NCBI GenBank assembly: GCA_018894655.1
Contig: JAHIPE010000024.1
Location: 1 to 9,124, forward strand
Source: Actinomycetota bacterium
Lineage (GTDB): Bacteria; Actinomycetota; Geothermincolia; Fen-727; Anoxymicrobiaceae
Reading direction: 5' to 3'
Length of the DNA stretch: 9,124 nt
Each line of letters opens with the position of its first letter. Position 1 is the first letter of the stretch. The position numbers and the translations under genes are program-made. A model generated the notes under the pieces. It saw nothing but the letters and a program-made list of their open reading frames with translations. It ran no database searches and had not been told where the DNA came from. Positions 1 to 5,452 of this stretch are shown piece after piece.

Positions 1-291
1 AGCGAGCTGTCGGAGGAGCTGGGCGAGAGCAAGCAGTCACTCTTCGAACTCCTGGAGTTGGCGGCGAGAAGCGGAACGCTCGTCAGGGTCTCCCCGGAGC
101 TCTTCTTCTCCCGCGAGGTCCTGGACGACATCAAGGGCAAGCTCACCCCCGCGGCCTTGGGTGACGGCATTACCGTCAGCGACTTCCGGAAGCTGATAGG
201 CACCAGCCGCAAGTACGCGCTTCCGCTTCTCGAGTACTTCGACCGCGTGAGGGTCACCGTCCGGGTTAGCGACCTGAGAACGTTACGGTAG
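1..291 (+). CDS. selB: Selenocysteine-specific elongation factor SelB, C-terminal end (partial)
   Basis: This is the last 96 residues of a protein whose 5' part lies outside the window. SelB is the EF-Tu-like GTPase that carries Sec-tRNA to UGA codons. Its C-terminal winged-helix domains bind the SECIS hairpin in selenoprotein mRNAs. The visible part looks like the last winged-helix domains. The closing stretch FRKLIGTSRKYALPLLEYFD, followed by a short basic, beta-rich tail (VRVSDLRTLR), is the usual SelB ending. The frame is open from base 1 to TAG at 289-291. The tRNA-Sec gene begins 29 bases downstream, which strongly supports the call because selB and selC are often neighbours. The GTPase domain cannot be assessed. 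Confidence 0.93.
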   Translation, partial: SELSEELGESKQSLFELLELAARSGTLVRVSPELFFSREVLDDIKGKLTPAALGDGITVSDFRKLIGTSRKYALPLLEYFDRVRVTVRVSDLRTLR

Positions 292-305
292 CCGTGTGTT
301 ATGAT
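275..305 (+). promoter_or_regulatory. Possible promoter for tRNA-Sec (-10 TATGAT)
   Basis: TATGAT at 300-305 matches the -10 consensus in 5 of 6 positions and sits 15 bases before the tRNA 5' end. The best upstream partner is TGAGAA at 275-280 (4 of 6, spacer 19), which is weak and lies inside the selB 3' end. Read-through from selB is equally possible. This is inferred from sequence only. Confidence 0.3.
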
Positions 306-320
306 TTTCGCGCAGGTTTC

Positions 321-416
321 GGAGGTGAATCCGTCCTGGTGGGCGGCGCGGTCTTCAAAACCGTTGTGGCGTCTTAACCGGCGCTGGGTAAGTTCGATTC
401 TTACGCACCTCCGCCA
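321..416 (+). tRNA. selC: tRNA-Sec (anticodon UCA), CCA encoded
   Basis: The full selenocysteine tRNA fold can be drawn. The acceptor arm is GGAGGTG 321-327 with CACCTCC 406-412. The D arm has six pairs (331-336 with 341-346) and a four-base TGGT loop, a hallmark of tRNA-Sec. The anticodon arm is 348-352 with 360-364, with TCA at 355-357. The long variable arm has five pairs (369-373 with 380-384) around TTAACC. The T arm is GTAAG/CTTAC (388-392 with 400-404) with loop TTCGATT. G413 is the discriminator and CCA is 414-416. The eighth acceptor position, paired in typical bacterial tRNA-Sec (8+5 rule), is an A328/G405 mismatch here. Its position just after selB agrees with its function. Confidence 0.97.
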
Positions 417-440
417 GAACGGGAGGTCCCCGAATTGGGG
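407..440 (+). promoter_or_regulatory. lysR ribosome binding site overlapping possible RNA switch
   Basis: The Shine-Dalgarno GGGAGG (421-426) lies 8 bases before the TTG start at 435 and fixes the regulator's start. Two short pairings touch this site. ACCTCC (407-412, the tRNA 3' acceptor strand) is fully complementary to GGAGGT (422-427). CCCC (428-431) and GGGG (437-440) can form a small hairpin containing the start codon. The Shine-Dalgarno repeats the tRNA's own 5' acceptor bases GGAGGT (321-326), so tRNA folding and pairing with the Shine-Dalgarno are mutually exclusive. The pairings are seen; a regulatory role is inference. Confidence 0.5.
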
Positions 441-1325
441 CTTGACATATCACTCCTGGAGACGTTCAGGCTTGTAGCCGACCTCGGATCGTTCAGCGAG
501 GCCGCCCGCTGGCTGGGCCTCTCTCAGCCGGCGGTGTCGTTCCAGATAAAGTCGCTGGAGAGGGAGCTTGCCGCACCGCTTATCGACCGCTCGGGCGGAA
601 AGGTGGTGCTCACCCCAGCCGGCAGGACGGCGTACCGGCACGCCCGGAAGCTGCTTTCCTGCCGTGACGAGATGCTGGCCGACATCCCCCGGGCCACCGG
701 CGATGTGGCGGGGCACCTGCTCATCGGCGCGGGGACGATCCCCGGCGAGTACCTCCTGCCGCCGGTGATAAGGGAGTTCAGAACAGAGTACCCGCGGGTC
801 ACGGTATCCCTCGACATCAGCAACTCCCGGGAGATAGTCGAAAAGCTCAAGCGGGAGAACATCGAGATCGGCTTCGTCGGCTCTCCCCCGGAGGACCCGC
901 GCCTGTCCGAGCGGGCGTTCTCCGAGGACCGCCTGGTGCTGATAACGCCTCCACATCACCCACTCACGAGCGAGGGGGAGGCAACCCTTCAGGCAATCGC
1001 CTCCGAGCCGTTCGTGAACCGGAGAGCGGGCAGTGGCACAAGGGAGAACGTGGAGTCCGCGCTACTGGCCCGGGGCATAGACCCTGACGAGCTGGACGTG
1101 GTGGCCGAGATGGGCTCTACCCGCGCGGTAATCAGCGCGGTGATATCGGGAATGGGCGTTTCCATCGTGAGCAGCCGGGCGGCGGAGCACCCCGCCGAGT
1201 CGGGCCTCATCGCCATGCGCCCCATAGACGGGGCCGGCCTCACCCGGGAGTTCTTCGCGGTGTGGTCGGAGGACAGGCCGCTGTCGGTCGCCGCCGAGAA
1301 GTTCCTGGAGCGCTGCCTTCCGTGA
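435..1325 (+). CDS. LysR-family transcriptional regulator, selenium-metabolism type
   Basis: This is a 296-residue LysR-type regulator of normal family length. The N-terminal winged helix-turn-helix (about residues 6-64) contains the typical SFSEAARWLGLSQPAVSFQI recognition region. It is followed by the linker helix and a periplasmic-binding-protein-like effector domain (about 90-290), with the IPGEYLLP segment near residue 103. A LysR subfamily linked to selenium metabolism is known next to sel genes. Placement after selB and tRNA-Sec, plus the overall sequence, is why I assign it there. The start is TTG at 435, chosen for the GGGAGG 8 bases upstream; no earlier start is possible without entering the tRNA. 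The gene begins 18 bases after the tRNA CCA, so the two probably share a transcript. Its stop overlaps the next gene's start. The target genes and effector are not visible. Confidence 0.9.
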   Translation: MGLDISLLETFRLVADLGSFSEAARWLGLSQPAVSFQIKSLERELAAPLIDRSGGKVVLTPAGRTAYRHARKLLSCRDEMLADIPRATGDVAGHLLIGAGTIPGEYLLPPVIREFRTEYPRVTVSLDISNSREIVEKLKRENIEIGFVGSPPEDPRLSERAFSEDRLVLITPPHHPLTSEGEATLQAIASEPFVNRRAGSGTRENVESALLARGIDPDELDVVAEMGSTRAVISAVISGMGVSIVSSRAAEHPAESGLIAMRPIDGAGLTREFFAVWSEDRPLSVAAEKFLERCLP

Positions 1326-1942
1326 ACGGTAGAGCCTCGAGGAAGCACCCGGCCATCATCGCCGTCACCTCCTCCTCCAGGAAGGCGGGCAAGAGCGCTG
1401 TGGCATCTTACCTGGTCCGCGAGCTGGGGGCCGAGTTCGGCCTCAAGGTGAGCTCCGGCAGCCACGCTCCGGCCGGCTCGCTGACCACCGACCCCAAGGT
1501 AATCTCCCGGAAAGGGACCGACACCGGCAAGCTGGTGGAAGCAGGCGCTTCAAGGGTCCTGTGGGTTCACGCGGAACCCGGGCGGCTTAACGCCCAGCTC
1601 CAGCGCGCCCTGGCCGTTTTCCCGGAGAAAGGGCTCCTGGTAGTGGAGGGGAACAGCGCCGCGGTGCACCTGGACCCAGAGTACACCGTCTTCCTGATGG
1701 CCGTCCCCTTCGACCAGTTCAAGCCCTCCGCCCTTCCCGCCCTCGAGCGGGCGGACCTGGTCCTGGTGGACCTCACAGGCGCCCTGGGGGAGCTTGAGCC
1801 CACGTCCCTGGAGGCGGAGGTAAACCGGCTCGCCCCCAGCGCCATCGTTATCTCCTACGATGACGACGCCGGCAGAAAAAACACCCTCGCCGAGACCGCC
1901 CGGCTGATCCGCACACACCTCAGCCTAGGCGGTTTTGTGTAA
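1322..1942 (+). CDS. P-loop NTPase-like protein of unknown function, coupled to the selenium LysR gene
   Basis: This 206-residue protein starts at GTG 1322 and shares four bases (GTGA) with the end of the regulator, so translational coupling is likely. A longer frame runs upstream to 1262 but only inside the regulator gene. After AIIAVT comes a Walker-A-like loop SSSRKAGKS (about residues 17-25): the GKS end is normal, but the usual first glycine is serine. A hydrophobic strand ending in VEGN (108-111), and later LVLVD (146-150), resemble the strand order of MobB-like P-loop proteins, including the VEG motif. A link to molybdenum or selenium cofactor handling is therefore possible, but similarity is weak and I do not assign a function. 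No membrane segment is seen. The last residues (GGFV) and TAA are encoded inside the first tandem repeat unit and its hairpin. Confidence 0.72.
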   Translation: MNGRASRKHPAIIAVTSSSRKAGKSAVASYLVRELGAEFGLKVSSGSHAPAGSLTTDPKVISRKGTDTGKLVEAGASRVLWVHAEPGRLNAQLQRALAVFPEKGLLVVEGNSAAVHLDPEYTVFLMAVPFDQFKPSALPALERADLVLVDLTGALGELEPTSLEAEVNRLAPSAIVISYDDDAGRKNTLAETARLIRTHLSLGGFV

Positions 1943-1955
1943 CCGCCGTTTGTCT
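1928..1955 (+). terminator. Hairpin A, possible weak terminator after the P-loop gene
   Basis: GGCGGTT (1928-1934) pairs perfectly with AACCGCC (1941-1947) around a six-base loop, followed by GTTTGTCT. The TAA of the P-loop gene (1940-1942) lies at the loop/stem boundary. The T tract is short and interrupted, so termination would be inefficient unless the second copy (2031-2050) and hairpin B add to it. Confidence 0.4.
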
Positions 1956-2135
1956 GACAGATAGGGGTCAGGCCTTCTAGCCATAACTCCTGTTCTCGGA
2001 CAGCGCTTAAAGGCGCTGACCCCACCTGTTGGCGGTTTTGTGTAACCGCCGTTTGTCTGACAGATAGGGGCTTCTAGCCATAACTCTTATTCTCGGACAG
2101 CGCTTAAAGGCGCTGACCTCACTTGTTGGCGGTTT
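1928..2135. repeat. Diverged tandem repeat, 103-bp and 97-bp units plus 8-bp partial copy
   Basis: Unit 1 is 1928-2030, unit 2 is 2031-2127, and GGCGGTTT begins a third copy at 2128-2135. The two units differ by a 6-base deletion in unit 2 (TCAGGC after GGGG, near 2070) and four substitutions, all C/T or G/A transitions. Each unit holds hairpin A (GGCGGTT, 6-base loop, AACCGCC) and hairpin B (CAGCGC, 6-base loop, GCGCTG). Unit 1 also has GGGGTCAG (1964-1971) facing CTGACCCC (2016-2023), an inverted pair broken in unit 2. The array sits between convergent genes and provides the stop codons of both. Confidence 0.93.
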
Positions 2136-2850
2136 CCTTACGCTTTCCGACCGTGAACCTGGCCAGCAGTATGCTTATCTCGTACAGGAGTACCATCGGG
2201 ACCGCCACCATCATCATGGTTATCGGGTTCCAGTCCGGCGTAATGATGGCAGCGAACAACAGGATGACGATGTAGGCGTACCTCCACTGCTTGCGCAACT
2301 GCTCCGGGGTCAGTACCCCCAGCGCCACCAGCATCCATATGAATATAGGCGTCTCGAACGCGATCCCGAAAGCGAGCATGAACCATCCGGCAAAGCTGAC
2401 GTACTCGCTGGCGGACAGTACGGGGCTCATCTGCTCTCCCGCCAGGTCGAGGAGCCAGGTGATGCCGACCGGCATTATGTAGTAGTAACCGAGGGTGACT
2501 CCCGCCGCGAAAAACACCAGGATCATCAGCATCACCGCTACGGTGAACGACCTCTCCTTCCGCTTGAGCGCGGGAGAAAGGAACGCCAGAATCTCGAAGA
2601 GAATCACCGGGAGCGCGAGCAGCACCCCCCCGAAAAGCGTCAGCTTGAACCTAACCAGGAACGGCTCCATAGGCTTCATGTAATGAAGGGTGATATTGCC
2701 CGCGGGCCCTTTCAGGATATTCAGTATGTCCCAGGCGAATAGCCAGGACACAGCGCAGCCGGCTACCAGGGCTACGATGGAGACTATTATCCTGCGCCTT
2801 AGTTCCTCCAGGTGCTGGAGGTAAGTCATGCGGCCACGTTTGAAAGCCAC
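2119..2850 (-). CDS. tatC: Sec-independent protein translocase TatC
   Basis: TatC is the six-helix inner-membrane receptor that recognises twin-arginine signal peptides and recruits TatA for export of folded proteins. The 243-residue sequence shows the cytoplasmic N-terminal HLEELR motif (residues 13-18), six hydrophobic segments, the conserved loop after the second helix (LSPALKRKERSF) and a short basic tail, all at normal length. The listed start is GTG at 2850. An ATG seven codons in (2829) would also give a normal TatC beginning MTYLQHLEELR, and neither has a strong ribosome site. It lies 12 bases after tatA. Its stop and last codons fall in the tandem repeat region. Tat substrates commonly include metal- and flavin-cofactor enzymes, which fits the surroundings. 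Confidence 0.96.
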   Translation of the reverse strand: MAFKRGRMTYLQHLEELRRRIIVSIVALVAGCAVSWLFAWDILNILKGPAGNITLHYMKPMEPFLVRFKLTLFGGVLLALPVILFEILAFLSPALKRKERSFTVAVMLMILVFFAAGVTLGYYYIMPVGITWLLDLAGEQMSPVLSASEYVSFAGWFMLAFGIAFETPIFIWMLVALGVLTPEQLRKQWRYAYIVILLFAAIITPDWNPITMMMVAVPMVLLYEISILLARFTVGKRKETANK

Positions 2851-2862
2851 CGCCGGAGGAGT

Positions 2863-3060
2863 CTATTCCTTGCTCTCGTCATCCGAGGTGGATTCCCCGA
2901 GGCTCTTCTTGACCTCTTCTTCAATCGAAGAAGTGGAATCCCTGAACGCCCTCAGCGCCTGACCTACCGACTGCCCGACCTTGGGCAGCCGGGACGGCCC
3001 GAAGATAACCAGGGCGATCACGAGTATAATTATCAGTTCCGTCGGCCCGAGTCCAAACAT
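2863..3060 (-). CDS. tatA: Twin-arginine translocase subunit TatA/TatE family
   Basis: This 65-residue protein forms the size-variable channel component of the Tat system. It has the family layout: a short N-terminal transmembrane helix (about residues 6-20, starting MFGLGPTELIIILVIALVIF), the FGP hinge (20-22), an amphipathic helix (RLPKVGQSVGQALRAF) and an acidic, serine-rich tail. The start is ATG at 3060 with purine-rich AAAGGGG upstream. It is the first gene of tatA-tatC. With no tatB seen, this could be a two-component TatAC system of the Gram-positive type, although a tatB elsewhere cannot be excluded. Confidence 0.95.
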   Translation of the reverse strand: MFGLGPTELIIILVIALVIFGPSRLPKVGQSVGQALRAFRDSTSSIEEEVKKSLGESTSDDESKE

Positions 3061-3120
3061 CTTTCAAAACCCCTTTACGTACTCGTAAGCTGTTCCACAC
3101 CGCTGTTGCGGTTACGCTGA

Positions 3121-3149
3121 ATGTTAACGATGGCTCCCCGTGATGTCAA
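3121..3149 (-). promoter_or_regulatory. Sigma-70-type promoter for tatA-tatC
   Basis: On the minus strand a perfect -35 TTGACA (3149-3144) is followed after exactly 17 bases by TAACAT (3126-3121), which matches the -10 consensus at 4 of 6 positions. Transcription would start near 3114, giving a leader of about 54 bases before the tatA ATG. This is the best promoter match I noticed in the window. Confidence 0.62.
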
Positions 3150-3216
3150 CAGCAGCAGCCTCCCGTTTGATGTCTGGTTGTAATTCCTGCCTTCTCAGAC
3201 CCCAAGAGGGAACTGT

Positions 3217-3870
3217 TTAATCCCCCAGCGCGTTTCTCCCGGCCTCCATGAGCCTGGCAAGCTCCCACACCCGGTACGCCACCGAGCGGGCCGATGCCAT
3301 CCCGAACTGGTCTTCGTCGACGTGGAGCCGCCGGCCCTTTATAACCTCCCCCGCACCCTCCAGGCTGGAGAACGCTCCGCCTCCCAGGATGCCCAGGTCG
3401 GGTGTGGCGATGACCATGGTAAGGACCTGAAACGCGTTATTAATAGTAACCAGGGTCAGCTCTATCCCCGCGTTGCGGAACCAGGACACCGCGAGGGCCC
3501 CTCCAACCTTGTTCCTCATCACCCCACGGGTGAGGTTCCCGTGCACGAAAAGGCGTAATCGGTCAATGAAGTTTGCAGTGGTACCCGAAAGCCGCAGGAA
3601 GTGAACCGGGGAAGCTATTATCATGCCGTCCGCCTCCATTAGGGCTGGGTAGATCACGCTCATATCATCGTCCGTGCCACAGTACCGCCCAGGCTCCTGC
3701 TTCTTCATGCACCAGTTGCAGTGCCTGCACGGCCCCACGTTCATCCTGGAGAGGTTAAAGCGGGTAACCTCGACCTCAGGCTTGTCGTCGTACTCCTCCA
3801 GGGCGTGATCCAGCAAGGCCTCCACGTTGCCCCCGGACACCAGGCTCCCGCTTACCGCCACTATCTTCAC
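3217..3870 (-). CDS. Flavodoxin-fold NAD(P)H-dependent oxidoreductase with four-cysteine cluster (iron-sulfur flavoprotein-like)
   Basis: The 217-residue protein has the NADPH-dependent FMN reductase/flavodoxin fold: beta strand MKIVAVSGSL, then the FMN phosphate loop (VSGGN, residues 11-15), DDM (about 68-70), and IIASPVHFLRLSG (flavin-ring region). Cysteines 48, 51, 54 and 64 form C-x2-C-x2-C-x9-C, resembling iron-sulfur flavoproteins that bind a 4Fe-4S cluster and pass electrons to FMN; the last spacing is longer than the classic 4-7. I chose GTG at 3870 because an AAAGGAGA ribosome site lies about 9 bases upstream and the protein then begins exactly at the fold. An upstream frame to 3906 adds only an unrelated arginine-rich stretch. 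The partner and substrate are unknown. It stands alone, with about 60 bases to the zincin gene and 150 to tatA. Confidence 0.85.
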   Translation of the reverse strand: MKIVAVSGSLVSGGNVEALLDHALEEYDDKPEVEVTRFNLSRMNVGPCRHCNWCMKKQEPGRYCGTDDDMSVIYPALMEADGMIIASPVHFLRLSGTTANFIDRLRLFVHGNLTRGVMRNKVGGALAVSWFRNAGIELTLVTINNAFQVLTMVIATPDLGILGGGAFSSLEGAGEVIKGRRLHVDEDQFGMASARSVAYRVWELARLMEAGRNALGD

Positions 3871-3928
3871 GTTGCGTTGTCTCCTTTCCCGTGACCTCGT
3901 GCGCAAGGGGGGCGGCCTCTCTTGTGCA

Positions 3929-4297
3929 TCAGTAACCGAGTTCTCTGAGCTTGGTGTCGGTTATGCCGAAATAATGCGCTATCTCGTGAAGCACCACCTG
4001 CCTGATCATCTCCTGTGTCGATATCCCCGTCTCCTCACAGATCATCTCGATTGGCTCTCTGTATATGGATATCTTATCAGGAAGGATCAACTGGTATCCC
4101 ATTCCCCTCTCGGTCAGCGGCACACCGTGATAGAGGCCGAGGAGAGTTCCACCCCGCGAAACTCCCGTCTGGTCCAGGTCCGCCCGCGAAGGTCTTTCCC
4201 GGACGACTACTTCCACGTTCTCCAGCCTGTCGACGAACTCATCAGGCAGGTTCTCCACCACTCCCGCAACGGTCTTCTCGAAATCATCCCGACTCAT
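3929..4297 (-). CDS. Small zincin-type metallopeptidase family protein (PF06262-like)
   Basis: This 122-residue protein ends in the zinc-protease motif HEIAHYFGITD (H104, E105, H108, D114), where the two histidines and the aspartate would bind zinc and the glutamate act as the base. Length, the LPDEF segment near residue 18, and the GTLLGLYHGVPLTER and ILPDKISIYR segments match the minimal zincin family, a cytosolic group common in Actinobacteria, Chloroflexi and Proteobacteria whose physiological substrate is not settled. I chose ATG at 4297 because it gives the family's usual N-terminus. The frame runs open to 4405, but that arginine-rich extension lies over a VOC gene remnant in another frame. 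A GTG four codons upstream is also possible. The ribosome site is weak. Confidence 0.88.
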   Translation of the reverse strand: MSRDDFEKTVAGVVENLPDEFVDRLENVEVVVRERPSRADLDQTGVSRGGTLLGLYHGVPLTERGMGYQLILPDKISIYREPIEMICEETGISTQEMIRQVVLHEIAHYFGITDTKLRELGY

Positions 4298-4313
4298 GGT
4301 TGCCACTAGCGGC

Positions 4314-4463
4314 TCATCTTCTCCGCGAGCCTGGCGCCCCCTCGAACACCGCCCACGGCCCCAACCCGAACGTGTCCCGGTAGTAGCCCATGGCCTTCCC
4401 CACATCCCGGACCACTATCCCTACCTGGCCGAACCACGGTAGATTCAGTTTAGCCCGTACCAC
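4314..4463 (-). pseudogene. Truncated VOC/glyoxalase-superfamily gene, N-terminal 49 residues
   Basis: In this frame the minus strand encodes LPWFGQVGIVVRDV followed by GKAMGYYRDTFGLGPWAVFE, a typical first beta-alpha-beta unit of VOC proteins such as glyoxalase or methylmalonyl-CoA epimerase (the QVGIVVRD strand supplies the first metal or substrate face). Reading stops at TGA 4314-4316 after GAPGSRRR, whereas intact members have roughly 130-160 residues. A possible GTG start at 4463 overlaps the end of the neighbouring remnant. The missing part is not found before the zincin start at 4297, so a deletion is more likely than a simple frameshift. Metal-site completion and activity are not expected. 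Confidence 0.75.
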
Positions 4464-4645
4464 TGGTTCAGCTCGTAATCGATGAGCCACTTCCCTTCCT
4501 CCCTGACAAGCTTGACCTGCTCGTCGGCGCCGCCGGCAGGGGTTATCGTCACCGTGGCGGAATCACCCTGGATGTCCTGGCCCTTGACAGTATAGGACGC
4601 CGTCTCGGAGATGGGGTTCCTCATCATGGCACCGTTCCACGCCAT
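4445..4645 (-). pseudogene. Remnant of an NTF2-like/DUF4878-type protein, C-terminal part
   Basis: Sixty-six residues from ATG 4645 to TGA 4445-4447 encode the back half of a small cone-shaped beta-sheet domain: ASYTVKGQDIQGDSATVTIT, then EQVKLVREEGKWLIDYELNQW. The alternating strands ending in a GKW-x-ID motif are typical of DUF4878/NTF2-like lipoprotein domains. The expected N-terminal signal or lipobox and the helical half are absent. Upstream the frame only runs back into the MBL gene's 3' end (to 4708) with unrelated sequence. A GGGGG stretch about 9 bases before ATG 4645 could still allow translation. I read it as a truncated gene, and the family call is by pattern only. Confidence 0.6.
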
Positions 4646-4668
4646 CGGCGTGATCCCCCACTCCCTCG

Positions 4669-5301
4669 TCAGATGCCGGTCAGGAACGGGTTGGCCCGCT
4701 TCTCCCATGCCACGGAGGTCGGCCCCATATGCCCGGGGTACAGCTTCGTCCCGGGGTCGAGGACGAAGACCTTATCCTTAACAGAGCGCAGGAGCAACTC
4801 GAAATCGCCCCCGGGGAAATCCGTCCTGCCTATCGAGGCACGAAATACCAGGTCCCCGTCGAACAGGGCGCCATCCACGAGGAAGCTGACGCTTCCCGGT
4901 GAGTGGCCTGGCGTATGAAGCACCTCGATCTCGAGCCCCGCCAGTTCGAGCACCTGCCCGTCTTGAAGCGGCTTGAACTCGTCCGGGACATCCAGCTTGT
5001 CTATCCCCAGCATGGCCAGGAGGGTGGGGGGCATCATCTCCACCATCTTGCTGTCTATCTCGTGGAGATAGACCGGCGCACCGGTCTCCCCCGCGATCTC
5101 GGCCGCGCCCACGATATGGTCGGGGTGCCCGTGGGTTAGCAGCACCGCCTCCAGGGTCAGTCCCCGGCTCTCCAGGAACTCCAGGATGGATCCGACCGCC
5201 ATGCCGGCGTCGATCAGCACCGCCTTGCTCGCGCCTTCCTCCCAAATGACGTAGCTATTGGTACCGAAAGACATGTCGGTGAACGTCTCGATGTTTAGCA
5301 C
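4669..5301 (-). CDS. MBL-fold metallo-hydrolase (glyoxalase II-like)
   Basis: The 210-residue protein carries the complete metallo-beta-lactamase-fold metal set: THGHPDH (H57, H59, D61, H62), H133 in HTPGHSPGS, D150 in LFDGD and H191 in YPGHMG. These residues bind two metal ions in glyoxalase II and YcbL-type thioester hydrolases. Single-domain length and the FPGGDFELLLRSV segment resemble the YcbL/GloB-like group, so hydrolysis of a glutathione- or other thiol-ester is likely, but the substrate is not defined. There is no signal peptide, so it should be cytosolic. The start is GTG at 5301, fixed by GAGGAGG 5 bases upstream. Its end lies just before the NTF2-like remnant. A truncated glyoxalase-type VOC gene nearby hints at a former glyoxal-related cluster, but this is speculative. 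Confidence 0.93.
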   Translation of the reverse strand: MLNIETFTDMSFGTNSYVIWEEGASKAVLIDAGMAVGSILEFLESRGLTLEAVLLTHGHPDHIVGAAEIAGETGAPVYLHEIDSKMVEMMPPTLLAMLGIDKLDVPDEFKPLQDGQVLELAGLEIEVLHTPGHSPGSVSFLVDGALFDGDLVFRASIGRTDFPGGDFELLLRSVKDKVFVLDPGTKLYPGHMGPTSVAWEKRANPFLTGI

Positions 5302-5322
5302 TGCTTCCTCCTCAATCCAGAT

Positions 5323-5401
5323 GGGGTCTTGAATCTTGAATTCTAATAGACTTTCTTATATCGCCAATCGCCACTTAATTCAAGATTCAAGACCTGACCC
5401 C
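5323..5401. repeat. Palindromic intergenic element (REPIN/MITE-like) with 18-bp perfect inverted repeat
   Basis: GGTCTTGAATCTTGAATT (5325-5342) is perfectly complementary to 5377-5394, leaving a 34-base AT-richer loop. The right side ends CCTGACCCC and the left side starts GGGG, giving an 80-base element between the MBL gene and the zinc-ribbon gene. The GGGGTCAG/CTGACCCC end is also found in the tandem repeat at 1964-2023. Such palindromes are commonly spread by Y1 (REP-associated) transposases; none is encoded in the window. It may also end transcription of the upstream operon. Confidence 0.85.
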
Positions 5402-5452
5402 CGTTGGTTCAGCAGGCAAAATCCGGGGGCACGCTACCGGCACCCCCGCTCC

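Noticed and set aside
450..959. Long open frame on the minus strand inside the LysR gene
   Set aside because: It lies wholly opposite a clear LysR gene, its translation is arginine- and glycine-rich with no family features, and GC-rich DNA commonly gives such frames.
1262..1321. Longer N-terminus for the P-loop protein
   Set aside because: The extra 20 residues come from the regulator's 3' end read in another frame. The GTG at 1322 gives the usual coupled overlap and starts near the first beta strand.
4298..4405. Extended N-terminus for the zincin-type protein
   Set aside because: The extension is arginine-rich and lies over the VOC remnant, which reads well in a different frame. Family members start near the chosen ATG.
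4314..4447. TGA stops of the two remnants as possible selenocysteine codons, given the nearby Sec machinery
   Set aside because: Reading past TGA 4314-4316 gives only nine unrelated residues before another stop, and past TGA 4445-4447 a stop also follows quickly. No plausible Sec motif or hairpin is seen.
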